A stretch of DNA of 35,457 nt from Brevundimonas diminuta 470-4 (GTDB taxonomy: Bacteria > Pseudomonadota > Alphaproteobacteria > Caulobacterales > Caulobacteraceae). The stretch covers positions 1 through 35,457 of the forward strand of contig KB291743.1 in the NCBI GenBank assembly GCA_000318405.1, in the 5' to 3' direction. The notes beneath the pieces were generated by a model. It did no database searches. It was not told the DNA's origin and saw nothing but the letters and a program-made list of their open reading frames with translations. Below, in pieces: positions 16,015-26,702 of this stretch. Made by a program: the position numbers and the translations under genes. Every line of letters starts with the position of its first letter. Positions within the stretch are counted from its first letter, which is position 1.

Positions 16015-18291
16015 ATGGACACGCCGATGGACCCCGCCGCGAATCTGCAGGACAAGACATCGGCGTCGTCTCTTCCCGAGGCGGCGCCGAAGTCGTCTGA
16101 AGGCCCTGCATTGTCTGATACCAAGCGCGCACCGATCATGCGCCAGTTCGAACTGATCGAGGCGGTCAAGGCCTATGACCCGACCGCCGATGAGGCGCTG
16201 CTTAACCGCGCCTATGTCTATGCGATGAAGATGCATGGCTCGCAGTTGCGGGCCTCGGGCGATCCCTATTTCGCCCACCCGATCCAGGTCGCGGGCATTC
16301 TGACCGACTATCGGCTGGACACGGCGACCATCGTCACCGCCCTGCTGCACGACGTGGTCGAGGACACCTCGGCCACCCGCGACGACATTGCGGACATGTT
16401 CGGCGAGGAGATCGCCGTCCTGGTCGAGGGCGTGACCAAGCTGTCGCGGCTGGAGCTTCAGGCCGAGCATACGCGCCAGGCCGAGAATCTGCGAAAATTC
16501 ATCCTGGCCATTTCGCGCGACGTGCGGGTGCTGCTGGTCAAGCTGGCCGACCGCCTGCACAACATGCGCACCCTCCACTTCGTGAAGCCGGAGAAGCGCG
16601 AGCGCATCAGCCGCGAAACGCTGGAAGTCTATGCGCCGCTGGGCCGGTCGATCGGCATCCACTCCATCGCCGCCGAGCTGGAAGAGCTGGCGTTCGAGCA
16701 TCTGAACGCCACGGCCCGCGTCGCCATCCAGCGGCGGCTGGAGGCCCTGAAGCTCGAGAACGGCAGCGCCATCGAGGCCGTCTCGCCCGAGATCGAGCGC
16801 GTCCTGGCCGAAGCCGGGGTGCAGGCGCGGGTCAAGGGGCGGGAGAAGACGCCCTATTCCATCTGGCGCAAGCTGCAGCGCAAGACGGTCGGCTTTTCGT
16901 CCCTGTCGGACATCTACGGCTTCCGCGTCATCGTCGAGAGCGAGGACGACTGTTACCGCGCGCTCGGCGTGATCCACCGCGCCTGGCCGATGGTGCCGGA
17001 GCGGTTCAAGGACTTCATCTCGACGCCCAAGTCGAACAACTATCGCTCGTTGCATACGACGGTGGTCGGGCCGGGCGGCCTGCGCATCGAGATGCAGATC
17101 CGCACCGAGGCGATGGACCGGGTGGCCGAGGACGGGGTGGCGGCGCACTGGCGCTACAAGAACCAGTCCTACGGTTTCGACCGGGAGGCGATGGAGGCTG
17201 ACGGCGGCCGCGACCCCCTGCTGAACCTGCGCCATCTGGTTCAGGTGATCGAGCACGGAGAGGGGGGCGAGGACTGGGTCGAGCACGCCAAGCTCGAAAT
17301 GTACCTGGACCAGGTCTTCGTCTTCACGCCCAAGGGGACGCTGATCACCCTCCCGCGCGGCGGGATGCCGCTGGACTTCGCCTATGCCGTCCACACCGAG
17401 GTCGGCGACACGGCCGTCGGGGTCAAGATCAACGGCGAGCTGAAACCCATGCGCACGGCGCTTCAGAACGGCGATGTGGTCGAGATCATCCGCGGGACCA
17501 AGCGCGAGGTGCCGACCGACTGGCGCAGCCTGACGGTCACGGGCCGGGCCCGCTCGGCCATCCGCCGCCATATCCGCACGTCGGAGCGTGAAGAGTTCGT
17601 GCGTCTGGGCAAGACGACGCTGGAGCAGACGCTGGAGCGGGCGGGCAAGTCGCTGGCCGAGGTCAAGCTGACGGAGGTGCTGAAGACCTTCGCCATGCCG
17701 TCTGAAGAAGACATGTTCGACGCCATCGGTCGTGGACGTCTGAGCGCGACGCGCGTGGCCGAAACCCTGTTCCCGGCGTTGAAGGGGCAGTTGAAGGCAG
17801 GGCCGGAGCGCAAGCGCATAGGCGAGGAATCGCCGCGCCTGTTCGTGCGCGGCGGCGGGCTGACGCCCGGCGTCAGCATCCATTTCGGCCAGTGTTGTTC
17901 GCCGGTGCCGGGCGACCGCATTGTCGGCATCCTCGAGCCGGACAAGGGGCTGACGGTCCACACCATCGATTGCCAGACCCTGGCCGATTTCGCCGATGAC
18001 GACTCTGTCTGGCAGGACCTGCAGTGGACGCCGCAGGCCGAGCGCAGCGCGGTCGGGTCGGTCAAGCTGCACGCCACCCTGACCAATGCGCGCGGCGTGC
18101 TGGGGCAGGTGGCCTCCATCATCGGCGAGGCGGGCGGCAACATCCTGAACCTGTCGATGGCCCATCGGCAGCACGACTTCTATGACGTCGATATCGACGT
18201 GGAGGTCGAGGACGCCCGCCACGCCACCATGATCATTGCGGCGCTGAGGGCCAACCCTTACGTCGATACGGTCGATCGCGCGCGCGGCTGA
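16015..18291 (+). CDS. spoT: Bifunctional (p)ppGpp synthetase/hydrolase (Rel/SpoT)
   Basis: A 758-residue Rel/SpoT enzyme for the stringent response. Domain order: HD hydrolase (about 60-215) with His112-Asp113 and the ED pair 116-117 in LLHDVVEDT; synthetase (about 255-380) with YRSLHTTVVGP at 343 and EMQIRTEAMD; TGS (about 425-490, VFVFTPKGTLITLPRGG); a helical and Cys-containing region (HFGQCCSPVPGD); and a C-terminal ACT domain (about 680-758). Both catalytic centres look intact, so the enzyme should make and degrade the alarmone. The start is uncertain: 16015 has no strong ribosome site, and the homologous core begins at the in-frame ATG 16138 (MRQFELIEAVKAY), as in related proteins. Confidence 0.95.
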   Translation: MDTPMDPAANLQDKTSASSLPEAAPKSSEGPALSDTKRAPIMRQFELIEAVKAYDPTADEALLNRAYVYAMKMHGSQLRASGDPYFAHPIQVAGILTDYRLDTATIVTALLHDVVEDTSATRDDIADMFGEEIAVLVEGVTKLSRLELQAEHTRQAENLRKFILAISRDVRVLLVKLADRLHNMRTLHFVKPEKRERISRETLEVYAPLGRSIGIHSIAAELEELAFEHLNATARVAIQRRLEALKLENGSAIEAVSPEIERVLAEAGVQARVKGREKTPYSIWRKLQRKTVGFSSLSDIYGFRVIVESEDDCYRALGVIHRAWPMVPERFKDFISTPKSNNYRSLHTTVVGPGGLRIEMQIRTEAMDRVAEDGVAAHWRYKNQSYGFDREAMEADGGRDPLLNLRHLVQVIEHGEGGEDWVEHAKLEMYLDQVFVFTPKGTLITLPRGGMPLDFAYAVHTEVGDTAVGVKINGELKPMRTALQNGDVVEIIRGTKREVPTDWRSLTVTGRARSAIRRHIRTSEREEFVRLGKTTLEQTLERAGKSLAEVKLTEVLKTFAMPSEEDMFDAIGRGRLSATRVAETLFPALKGQLKAGPERKRIGEESPRLFVRGGGLTPGVSIHFGQCCSPVPGDRIVGILEPDKGLTVHTIDCQTLADFADDDSVWQDLQWTPQAERSAVGSVKLHATLTNARGVLGQVASIIGEAGGNILNLSMAHRQHDFYDVDIDVEVEDARHATMIIAALRANPYVDTVDRARG

Positions 18292-18327
18292 GCCGCGCCG
18301 ACGCCATCCATTTTCTCAAAGGTCGAA

Positions 18328-19107
18328 ATGTCCCCCGAACAACAAAGACTCGCCAATGAGGCCCAACTGGCCTCGCCCTCCTATCGTCTGGCCGCCCTGG
18401 ATCAGGACTTCCTGCTGGGCGAGTCGATGCGCGGGGTGCGCTTCCTGATGGAGTATGAAAAGGCTGAGCAGGCGCTGAAGGCCTGGGGCGTGCGCTCGAC
18501 CATCGTCGTCTTCGGCAGCGCCCGCGTGGGCGTCAACGGCGACGGCCGCCACGCCTATTGGTACGAACAGGCCCGTCAGTTCGGCCGCATCGCCTCTGAA
18601 CGCGGCGGCGCCTTCCGGGGCGAACCGGGCGAGGTGCGCGACAACGTCATCGCCACCGGCGGCGGACCGGGCATCATGCAGGCCGCCAACCAGGGCGCGC
18701 ACGAGGCGGGGGCACCCTCGATCGGTTTTAACGTCACCCTGCCGCACGAACAGTTCCCGAACCCATGGTCTACGCCGGAGCTGACGTTCCAGTTCCACTA
18801 CTTCGCCATGCGCAAGATGCATCTGGCCATGCGGGCCAATGCGCTGGTGGTCTTCCCCGGCGGTTTCGGCACGCTGGACGAACTGTTCGAGATCCTGACC
18901 CTGCGTCAGACGGGCAAGGCGCCGCCGATCCCCATCGTCCTGTTCGACGAGGCCTACTGGCGCTCGGTCGTCAACTTCGACGCTCTGATCGAGCACGGCA
19001 TGGTCAAGGCGTCTGACATGGATCTGTTCGCCTTCGCCGACGACGCCGAGACGGTGTGGACCAAACTGCTGGAAGGCGGGCTGAAGCCGAACGCCGAGAT
19101 CAAATAG
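18328..19107 (+). CDS. LOG-family protein (TIGR00730-like nucleotide phosphoribohydrolase)
   Basis: A 259-residue Rossmann-like protein with the two LOG motifs: GGGPGIMQAAN (111-121) and PGGFGTLDE (177-185), whose Arg/Glu residues bind nucleoside 5'-monophosphate in the family. LOG enzymes release a base from nucleotide monophosphates (cytokinin nucleotides in plants, AMP or similar in bacteria). The bacterial role is not settled. The N-terminal 60 residues are an extra helical extension seen in the longer bacterial subgroup. It lies 36 bases after the (p)ppGpp gene and 45 before pyrE, so it sits in a nucleotide-metabolism context. Confidence 0.9.
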   Translation: MSPEQQRLANEAQLASPSYRLAALDQDFLLGESMRGVRFLMEYEKAEQALKAWGVRSTIVVFGSARVGVNGDGRHAYWYEQARQFGRIASERGGAFRGEPGEVRDNVIATGGGPGIMQAANQGAHEAGAPSIGFNVTLPHEQFPNPWSTPELTFQFHYFAMRKMHLAMRANALVVFPGGFGTLDELFEILTLRQTGKAPPIPIVLFDEAYWRSVVNFDALIEHGMVKASDMDLFAFADDAETVWTKLLEGGLKPNAEIK

Positions 19108-19152
19108 GGCGCGGGTTGAGGGCGGCCGTCACAGGGTCTAAGGACGGCGTTC

Positions 19153-19737
19153 ATGAACACTGAAGACGTCCTCAACGAATTCCGCGACGCTGGCGCCCTG
19201 CGCGAAGGCCATTTCGTCCTCTCATCCGGCCTGCACAGCCCGGTCTTCCTGCAGAAGAATCTGGTCTTCATGGACGGCGCTCGCTGCGCGCGCCTGTGCA
19301 AGGCGCTGGCGGAAAAGATCGTCGCCACGGTCGGGCCTGTCGATGCGGCGATCTCGCCCGCCGTGGGCGGCATCATTCCCGGCTATGAGACCGCCAAGCA
19401 CCTGAACGTCCGCTCCATGTACGTTGAGCGCGAAGGCGGCGAGTTCAAACTGCGCCGCGGCTTCTCGGTCGAGCCGGGCGAGAAGATCGTCATGGTCGAG
19501 GACATCGTCACCACGGGGCTGTCTTCGCGCGAATGCATCGCCGCGATCCAGAAGGCGGGCGGCCATGTCGTCGCCGCCGCCTGCATCGTCGACCGTTCAG
19601 GCGGCAAGGTCGATGTGGGCGTGCCCCTGATCGCCCTGGCCTCGATGGAAGTGCCTGCCTATCCGGCCGACGCACTGCCGCCGGAACTGGCCGCCCTGCC
19701 GGTCGAGGATCCGGGCAGCCGCCGCCTGTCGAAGTAG
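19153..19737 (+). CDS. pyrE: Orotate phosphoribosyltransferase
   Basis: A 194-residue enzyme that makes OMP from orotate and PRPP in pyrimidine synthesis. The N-terminal [19 protein letters not shown] is typical of the alphaproteobacterial/archaeal-like subgroup. The region [19 protein letters not shown] and the PRPP-binding motif [13 protein letters not shown] (about 113-125) are intact, and [15 protein letters not shown] supplies the mobile loop. Length is normal for the short form. pdxJ begins 15 bases downstream. Confidence 0.96.
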   Translation: MNTEDVLNEFRDAGALREGHFVLSSGLHSPVFLQKNLVFMDGARCARLCKALAEKIVATVGPVDAAISPAVGGIIPGYETAKHLNVRSMYVEREGGEFKLRRGFSVEPGEKIVMVEDIVTTGLSSRECIAAIQKAGGHVVAAACIVDRSGGKVDVGVPLIALASMEVPAYPADALPPELAALPVEDPGSRRLSK

Positions 19738-19752
19738 AAGAAAGAGAACGGG

Positions 19753-20499
19753 ATGAAGCGTCAGCGGGTTCGTCTGGGCGTCAATATCGACCACGTCGCC
19801 ACGGTCCGTAACGCGCGCGGCGGCGCTCATCCCGATCCGGCCCGCGCGGCGGAGGCGGCGCTGGCGGCCGGGGCAGACGGCATCACCGCCCATCTGCGCG
19901 AGGACCGCCGTCACATCACTGACGCCGACATCGATGTGCTGACGGCGCTGTGCCGCCGCGCGGACAAGCCGCTCAACTTCGAGATGGCGGTGACGGAGGA
20001 GATGCTGTCCATCGCCCTGCGCCACACGCCCCATGCCGCCTGTCTGGTGCCGGAACGGCGCGAGGAGGTCACGACCGAAGGCGGGCTTGCCGTCGCCGGT
20101 AATGAGGCCCGGATCGCCCCGGTGGTGAAGGCCCTGTCGGACGCTGGCATCCGCGTCAGCCTGTTCATCGAGCCGTCCGAGGATCAGGTCGAAGCCGCCG
20201 CCGCCGTCGGCGCCCAGGTGGTCGAGTTCCACACCGGCCGCTATTGCCTGCTGGGCGATCCGGCCGAGCGTGAAGCCGAATTCGAGCGTATCGCCGCCGC
20301 CGCCGCCCAGGCCGAAATTCTGGGGCTGGAGGTCCATGCGGGCCACGGTCTGAACTACGCCACGGCGGGGTCGATCCTGGCCATTCCAGAGATCGTCGAG
20401 CTGAATATCGGCCACTTCCTGATCGGGGAGGCGGTGTTCGTCGGGCTGGACGCCGCCATCCGCCGGATGCGGGCGGCGATGGACGAGGCGGTTTCGTGA
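19753..20499 (+). CDS. pdxJ: Pyridoxine 5'-phosphate synthase
   Basis: A 248-residue (beta/alpha)8-barrel enzyme that closes the pyridoxine ring from deoxyxylulose 5-phosphate and 3-amino-2-oxopropyl phosphate (DXP-dependent vitamin B6 route). Landmarks are [18 protein letters not shown] (7-24), HLREDRRHI (47-55), [31 protein letters not shown] and [12 protein letters not shown]. All expected active-site His and Glu positions are present. acpS starts within its stop codon (GTGA overlap), so the two are coupled. Like thiG in this window, its enzyme uses DXP. Confidence 0.97.
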   Translation: MKRQRVRLGVNIDHVATVRNARGGAHPDPARAAEAALAAGADGITAHLREDRRHITDADIDVLTALCRRADKPLNFEMAVTEEMLSIALRHTPHAACLVPERREEVTTEGGLAVAGNEARIAPVVKALSDAGIRVSLFIEPSEDQVEAAAAVGAQVVEFHTGRYCLLGDPAEREAEFERIAAAAAQAEILGLEVHAGHGLNYATAGSILAIPEIVELNIGHFLIGEAVFVGLDAAIRRMRAAMDEAVS

Positions 20500-20897
20500 T
20501 TATCGGCGTCGGCGCCGACCTGTCGGACATCCGTCGGATACAGGCGTCGCTGGACCGTTTCGGCGATCGTTTCAAACAGCGTGTCTTCACCGAACTGGAG
20601 CGGACGCGCTCGGACCGAAAGGCCGACCCGGCCTGGAGCTACGCCAAGCGGTTCGCCGCCAAGGAGGCCTGCGCCAAGGCCCTGGGCACAGGGATGCGCT
20701 CTGACGTCTATTGGCGCGACATGGGGGTGGTGAACCTGCCGTCCGGCCAGCCGACGCTGGCCCTGACCGGCCACGCGGCCGAGCATCTGGCCCGTCTGAC
20801 GCCGCCGGGACATGAGGCGCGCATCCACCTGACCCTCAGCGACGAACACCCCTATGCGCTGGCCTTCGTGGTGATCGAGGCCGTGCCAAAGGCCTGA
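20496..20897 (+). CDS. acpS: Holo-[acyl-carrier-protein] synthase
   Basis: A 133-residue phosphopantetheinyl transferase that activates acyl carrier protein. The magnesium-binding residues Asp8 (GVGADLSDI) and Glu57 ([16 protein letters not shown]) are both present, as is the [16 protein letters not shown] strand. The GTG start overlaps the pdxJ stop by 4 bases, the common arrangement in proteobacteria. Length is normal. Confidence 0.95.
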   Translation: MIIGVGADLSDIRRIQASLDRFGDRFKQRVFTELERTRSDRKADPAWSYAKRFAAKEACAKALGTGMRSDVYWRDMGVVNLPSGQPTLALTGHAAEHLARLTPPGHEARIHLTLSDEHPYALAFVVIEAVPKA

Positions 20898-20978
20898 CGC
20901 CGTCGCGAAGGTTGCGGTTCCTTCATCATCCAAAGTCTTGCTCGCGGCGATTTCAGAGACTACGCCTCGACGTTCAAA

Positions 20979-20995
20979 CCCCGCGTTCGGCGGGG
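20979..20995 (+). promoter_or_regulatory. Hairpin just upstream of the lepB ribosome site
   Basis: CCCCGC and GCGGGG pair as a 6-bp stem around the 5-base loop GTTCG. The 3' arm continues into the GGGGGATTCGAG purine stretch that may serve as the lepB ribosome site, 14 bases before the ATG. It could limit translation start or be incidental in a G+C-rich leader. Confidence 0.3.
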
Positions 20996-21009
20996 GATTC
21001 GAGCAGACT

Positions 21010-21936
21010 ATGAGCGACGACCCCAAGGCGAACGGCGCAGCGGCCGATCCAGCCCTCGATCCGGCAGACCAGCGGCCGATCTGGAGCGATGACGGCGACG
21101 CGCCCTTCGACATGGGGGATGACCCCGAGGCGCTCGACAGCGAGACCCCGATCTATGCGCCCCGGCGCGCCAGGAAGGCCAAGCGAGTGAAGAAAGAAAA
21201 GTCTGCGAGCAACGAAACGGTCGAGATCGTCAAGACCGTCGTTTTCGCCCTGCTGATCGCGCTGGTGCTGCGGGTTCTGCTGTTCCAGCCCTTCACCATC
21301 CCCTCGGCCTCGATGGAGCCGAACCTGTACGAGGGCGACTATATCGTCGTGTCGAAGTGGTCATACGGCTATTCCAAGCACTCGATCCCGTTCAGCCCGC
21401 CCGTGTTCAACGGCCGCATCCTGGGCAAGGGGCCCGCGCGCGGCGACATCGTCGTGTTCAAGCTGCCGCGCGACAACAAGACCGACTACATCAAGCGCGT
21501 GATCGGCCTGCCCGGCGACAAGGTGCAGATGATCGCCAACAAGCTCTACATCAACGGCGCGCCGGTGCAGGACGTGGTGGTCAGCCGCGCCGAGATGGCG
21601 GACATGTTCGGCCCGCGTTCGGTGACCCAGGTGCGCGAGACCCTGCCGGGCGGCAAGAGCTTCATGACCCAGGATTTCGGCCCCGGCGGCGATCTGGACG
21701 ACACGCCCCTGTATGAGGTTCCGGCCGGCCACTACTTCATGATGGGCGACAACCGCGACAACTCGATCGACAGCCGCGTCGAGATGTCGGCGGGCGTGGG
21801 CATGGTCCCGGCCGAAAATCTGGTCGGCAAGGCCGAGATCATCATGTTCTCGTGGACGCCGGGCGCTTCGCTGTTCAACCCGGTCAGCTGGTTCGCCAAT
21901 GTGCGCTTCAGCCGGTTCTTCAAGATCCTCGACTGA
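21010..21936 (+). CDS. lepB: Signal peptidase I
   Basis: A 308-residue inner-membrane serine protease that removes signal peptides. It begins with an unusually long cytoplasmic segment: acidic up to about 47, then strongly basic (50-64), before a single membrane helix (about 72-92). The catalytic Ser101 is in IPSASMEPNL and the general-base Lys162 in DYIKRVIGLPGD; box E is MGDNRDNSIDSR near 246. I chose the ATG at 21010 (MSDDPKANGA); an in-frame TTG at 20938 would add 24 non-conserved residues. It overlaps rnc by one base (TGATG). lepB-rnc-era is a widely conserved unit. Confidence 0.95.
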   Translation: MSDDPKANGAAADPALDPADQRPIWSDDGDAPFDMGDDPEALDSETPIYAPRRARKAKRVKKEKSASNETVEIVKTVVFALLIALVLRVLLFQPFTIPSASMEPNLYEGDYIVVSKWSYGYSKHSIPFSPPVFNGRILGKGPARGDIVVFKLPRDNKTDYIKRVIGLPGDKVQMIANKLYINGAPVQDVVVSRAEMADMFGPRSVTQVRETLPGGKSFMTQDFGPGGDLDDTPLYEVPAGHYFMMGDNRDNSIDSRVEMSAGVGMVPAENLVGKAEIIMFSWTPGASLFNPVSWFANVRFSRFFKILD

Positions 21937-22652
21937 TGGCGGGCGGACGCACGAATGTGCGCGCCGAGGCCGTGGCGGCCCTGCGTCGCCGTCTGGGGCA
22001 TGACTTCAAGGACTCCTCCCTGCTGGAGCACGCCCTGACGCATTCCAGCGTGGGCGAGGGCGCCGGGCCGCAGGTTCCGGCCGACAATGAGCGGCTGGAG
22101 TTCCTGGGCGACCGGGTGCTGGGCCTGCTGGTCGCCGACCGGCTGGTGCGCGACTTTCCGGCGGCGGACGAAGGGCAGCTCTCGGCCCGCCTGCACGCCC
22201 TGGTGGACAAGAGCGCCTGCGCCCGCGTGGGCGAGGCGCTGGGCGTGGGCGACGCCCTTCGCCTGTCGCCCGGCGAGACCAAGACCGGCGGCCGCAGAAA
22301 GGCCGGAGTCATAGCCGATGCTGTTGAGGCGATCCTGGCGGCTGTCTATCGCGACGGCGGCCTGATCGCGGCTCAGGCCGTGTTCGAGCGCGCCTGGGCC
22401 GAAGAACTGGCTGCGCCCCCGGCGCCGGCCATCACCAATCCCAAGTCCGCCCTGCAGGAATGGGCGCAGGGCCAGGGCCGCCCGCTGCCGACCTATGCGG
22501 TGGTCGAGCGCACCGGCTCGGACCACGCGCCGACCTTCACGGTCGAGACGACGGTGGCAGGATATGAACCCGCCCGAGCACAAGGGCGTTCGCGACAGGA
22601 GGCGGAAAAGGCCGCAGCCATCGCTCTTTTGAAACGTGAAGGCGTGATTTGA
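21936..22652 (+). CDS. rnc: Ribonuclease III
   Basis: A 238-residue double-strand-specific RNase that processes rRNA precursors and structured mRNAs. The catalytic signature NERLEFLGD is at 51-59, and the second acidic pair lies in ADAVEAILAAVYRDGG. The C-terminal dsRNA-binding domain starts near NPKSALQEWAQG and ends REAEKAAAIALL-like (here RQEAEKAAAIALLKR). The ATG at 21936 overlaps the lepB stop; upstream in-frame codons would lie inside lepB. era starts within its stop codon. Confidence 0.96.
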   Translation: MAGGRTNVRAEAVAALRRRLGHDFKDSSLLEHALTHSSVGEGAGPQVPADNERLEFLGDRVLGLLVADRLVRDFPAADEGQLSARLHALVDKSACARVGEALGVGDALRLSPGETKTGGRRKAGVIADAVEAILAAVYRDGGLIAAQAVFERAWAEELAAPPAPAITNPKSALQEWAQGQGRPLPTYAVVERTGSDHAPTFTVETTVAGYEPARAQGRSRQEAEKAAAIALLKREGVI

Positions 22653-23614
22653 CCGAGACCCCCGAAACCACCGAGATCAGCAACCAGCACGCGGGTTTCG
22701 CCGCCATCATCGGCGCGCCCAATGCGGGCAAGTCGACGCTGGTGAACCGGTTGACGGGCTCCAAAGTCTCGATCGTCACCCAGAAGGTGCAGACCACGCG
22801 CTTTCCCGTGCGCGGCATCGCCATCAAGGGCGACGCCCAGATCGTGCTGGTGGATACGCCCGGCATCTTTACGCCGCGCCGCCGTCTGGATCGCGCCATG
22901 GTCGCCTCGGCCTGGGGCGGGGCGCAGGACGCCGATGTGGTCGTCCACCTGATCGACGCCCAGTCGCATATCGACGCCGAAGGCCGCGAAGGCACGCCCG
23001 CCGACCGTCGCTCGGCCGAGGACACCGAGACCATCATCGCCAACCTGCAGGCGACGGACACCAAGGTCATTCTGGCGCTGAACAAGATCGACGGGATGCG
23101 CCGGGACACCCTGCTGGCCCTGTCTCAGCGCCTGTTCGAGACGGGCGTCTATTCCGAGGTCTTCATGATTTCGGCGCTCAGCGGCGACGGCGTGGACGAC
23201 CTGCTGACGCGGCTGGCGATGGCCATGCCGCAGGGCCCGTGGCTGTATCCTGAAGACCAGTCCGCAGACGTGCCTCTGCGCGTGCTGGCCGCCGAGATCA
23301 CGCGCGAGAAGGTCTATCTGCGTGTGCACGAGGAACTGCCCTATTCGGCGGCGGTCGAGACGACCAGCTTCGAGGATCGCCCGGACGGCTCGGCCCGCAT
23401 CGAACAGACCATCTATGTCGAGCGTGAAAGCCAGCGCCCGATCGTCCTGGGCAAGGGCGGCCAGACCCTGAAATGGATCGGCCAGAAGGCGCGCGAGGAG
23501 CTGATCGAGATCCTGGATCGCCCCGTTCACCTGTTTTTGACCGTCAAAGTCGATCCCAAATGGCAGGACTCAAAGGCATTGTACGCCCAGTTCGGCCTGG
23601 AGTTTGACGTCTAG
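22649..23614 (+). CDS. era: GTPase Era
   Basis: A 321-residue GTPase that binds the 3' end of 16S rRNA and helps 30S subunit assembly. GTPase motifs: GAPNAGKST (22-30), DTPGIF, and NKID near 145. The C-terminal KH domain has the [11 protein letters not shown] loop. The TTG start overlaps the rnc stop by 4 bases; no ATG is available before the first strand, so TTG is the best choice and fits coupled translation. recO, which often follows directly, is instead about 3.5 kb downstream. Confidence 0.96.
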   Translation: MTETPETTEISNQHAGFAAIIGAPNAGKSTLVNRLTGSKVSIVTQKVQTTRFPVRGIAIKGDAQIVLVDTPGIFTPRRRLDRAMVASAWGGAQDADVVVHLIDAQSHIDAEGREGTPADRRSAEDTETIIANLQATDTKVILALNKIDGMRRDTLLALSQRLFETGVYSEVFMISALSGDGVDDLLTRLAMAMPQGPWLYPEDQSADVPLRVLAAEITREKVYLRVHEELPYSAAVETTSFEDRPDGSARIEQTIYVERESQRPIVLGKGGQTLKWIGQKAREELIEILDRPVHLFLTVKVDPKWQDSKALYAQFGLEFDV

Positions 23615-23618
23615 TCTC

Positions 23619-24857
23619 GTGTTCATCGTTCCCAAGACTGCGGGCGGCAGGCCCTGGATCCTCGGCTCTCTCGTCGCCGCCGGCCTGATATCGGCCGGGG
23701 CGGGGGCCTGGTTTCTGAAGGCTGTCGCGCCGGAGACGCAGGCGGCGGCCGTCTACCAGATCGGCCTGCCCAAGCGTCCGCCGGTCGAGGTCGTCGAGGC
23801 CCTGCCGCAGTTGAAGGAACGGCTGGATCACCTGGCCGCGACCAAACAGTTCACCGGCGCCGTTCTGGTGGCCAAGGGCGATCAGGTCCTGTTCCGCCAG
23901 GTCTACGGCAAGGCGAACTACGAACAGGACACGCCGTTCGCACTGGACACCCGCTTCCGTCTGGCCTCGGTGTCCAAGCAGTTCACGGCCGTCGCTGTCT
24001 TGAAGCTTCAGGACGAGGGCAAGCTGTCGGTTGATGATCCCGTCTGCAAATGGATCGAGCCGTGCCCTGCCGCATGGGCGCCGCTGCGCATTCATCACCT
24101 ATTGTCGCACACCTCGGGCATTCCGGACCTGATGGCTCAGGCCGAATGGGGGCGCATCCGCGTCACCCGCCGCACGCCGCAGGAGCTGACCGAGACCTCG
24201 GCCCGCTATGGCCTGCAGTTCGAGCCGGGGACCAAGGTCCGCTACAACAACGCCGCCTTCAACCTGGCGGCCGAGATCGTGGCCAAGGCCAGCGGCATGG
24301 CGTTCGAGGACTATCTGGAGCAGTCCATCCTCAGGCCGCTGGGCATGAAGGACACCGGCTCTGACGTGAACGACGATGCTCAGGGCCTGGCGATGGGCTA
24401 TGGCCTGTTCCCGGCCGGGCTGACGCCACAGCCGATCGCCAACGTCAGCATCGTGGCGGGGGCAGGGGCCCTGTATTCGACGCTGGACGACATGCTAGCC
24501 TGGAACCGCGGCCTGCATCAGGGTCATGTGTTGAGCCAGAAGGCCTATGCCGACCTGATCGCCGACCACGCGCCCGACGACATGCCGGAGCGGCGCGGGC
24601 CGCACCGCGCCTATGGCTACGGCGTTTACGTCAGCGCCCTGGGCGAGCGGACCTCATCGCCATTCAGCGATCGCCAGATCTATCACACCGGCAGTTGGGC
24701 GGGTTTCCGCAACCTGGTGTCCTATCAGCCCGATCAGGAGGTGACGGTGGTGGTGCTGTCGAACAACTACCACCTGCGCGACCTGGTGCTGCTGATCAAT
24801 CAGCAGGCCATGGCCGAGGCTCTCGGCCGTCCGGTCCCGGCCGCGCTGGCGCGCTGA
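23619..24857 (+). CDS. Serine hydrolase, beta-lactamase/penicillin-binding fold
   Basis: A 412-residue protein with an N-terminal membrane segment or uncleaved signal (about 12-36), then a beta-lactamase-fold domain. The active-site Ser is in LASVSKQF (S-x-x-K), the Tyr-x-Asn box is in VRYNNAAF, and the third box is HTGSW. This set is typical of class C-like esterases, D-aminopeptidases and carboxypeptidases as well as true beta-lactamases, so resistance should not be inferred. Location is probably periplasmic, facing the membrane. The start is uncertain: a TTG at 23604 overlapping era and this GTG both lack a well-spaced ribosome site. The end runs into repeat copy B. Confidence 0.88.
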   Translation: MFIVPKTAGGRPWILGSLVAAGLISAGAGAWFLKAVAPETQAAAVYQIGLPKRPPVEVVEALPQLKERLDHLAATKQFTGAVLVAKGDQVLFRQVYGKANYEQDTPFALDTRFRLASVSKQFTAVAVLKLQDEGKLSVDDPVCKWIEPCPAAWAPLRIHHLLSHTSGIPDLMAQAEWGRIRVTRRTPQELTETSARYGLQFEPGTKVRYNNAAFNLAAEIVAKASGMAFEDYLEQSILRPLGMKDTGSDVNDDAQGLAMGYGLFPAGLTPQPIANVSIVAGAGALYSTLDDMLAWNRGLHQGHVLSQKAYADLIADHAPDDMPERRGPHRAYGYGVYVSALGERTSSPFSDRQIYHTGSWAGFRNLVSYQPDQEVTVVVLSNNYHLRDLVLLINQQAMAEALGRPVPAALAR

Positions 24858-24867
24858 GGCGCGGTTT

Positions 24868-24993
24868 CTCCTCCCCATTTCATGGGGAGGTGGATCGGCG
24901 GCGATAGCCGCCGAGACGGAGGGGCCGCTTGGTTGCGCCGTGATTAAGCCCCTCCACCGCTACACGGTCCCCCTCCCCACGAAGTGGGGAGGA
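24868..24993. repeat. About 125-bp palindromic intergenic repeat, copy B
   Basis: It aligns with 6884-7008 over its full length: the same CTCCTCCCCAT start, CGAGACGGAGGGG, CCCCTCCACCGCTAC and GTGGGGAGGA end, with changes mainly in loops (GAA to TTC, GCA to GAA), where the hairpins are preserved. Like copy A it begins about 10 bases after a plus-strand stop (the serine hydrolase) and ends close to a minus-strand stop (the CoA-transferase). Conservation of stems with drift in loops suggests a structured RNA or DNA role. Confidence 0.88.
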
Positions 24994-25000
24994 GAGGCGG

Positions 25001-26569
<1,569 letters not shown>

Positions 26570-26606
26570 TCATTCTGATTCCAATACGGCTTTGGTCGTA
26601 ACGGTC

Positions 26607-26616
26607 TGTGATCACA
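26607..26616. promoter_or_regulatory. Palindrome TGTGATCACA upstream of CoA-transferase
   Basis: A perfect 10-bp palindrome 98 bases before the CoA-transferase start and 87 before the NTF2-like gene. Its half-sites look like those of CRP/FNR-family sites but without the usual 4-6 base spacer, so it may be an operator for another regulator or chance. Confidence 0.25.
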
Positions 26617-26702
26617 AAGGCGTTAGAAGGCGAGGGCAGATCAGGGATGCGCGCGGGCGGGCCGTGCTTCCCTCATTTGCGGAACAGGACTAGAACAAAG
26701 CC

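Noticed and set aside
15961..18222. Open frame of about 750 codons antisense to the (p)ppGpp enzyme gene
   Set aside because: A shadow of the coding strand, with His/Arg/Leu-rich composition and no domain; the plus-strand protein has all expected motifs.
23619..24857. True antibiotic beta-lactamase
   Set aside because: The motifs only show the general serine-hydrolase fold; the N-terminal anchor and sequence fit the broad esterase/peptidase group equally well.
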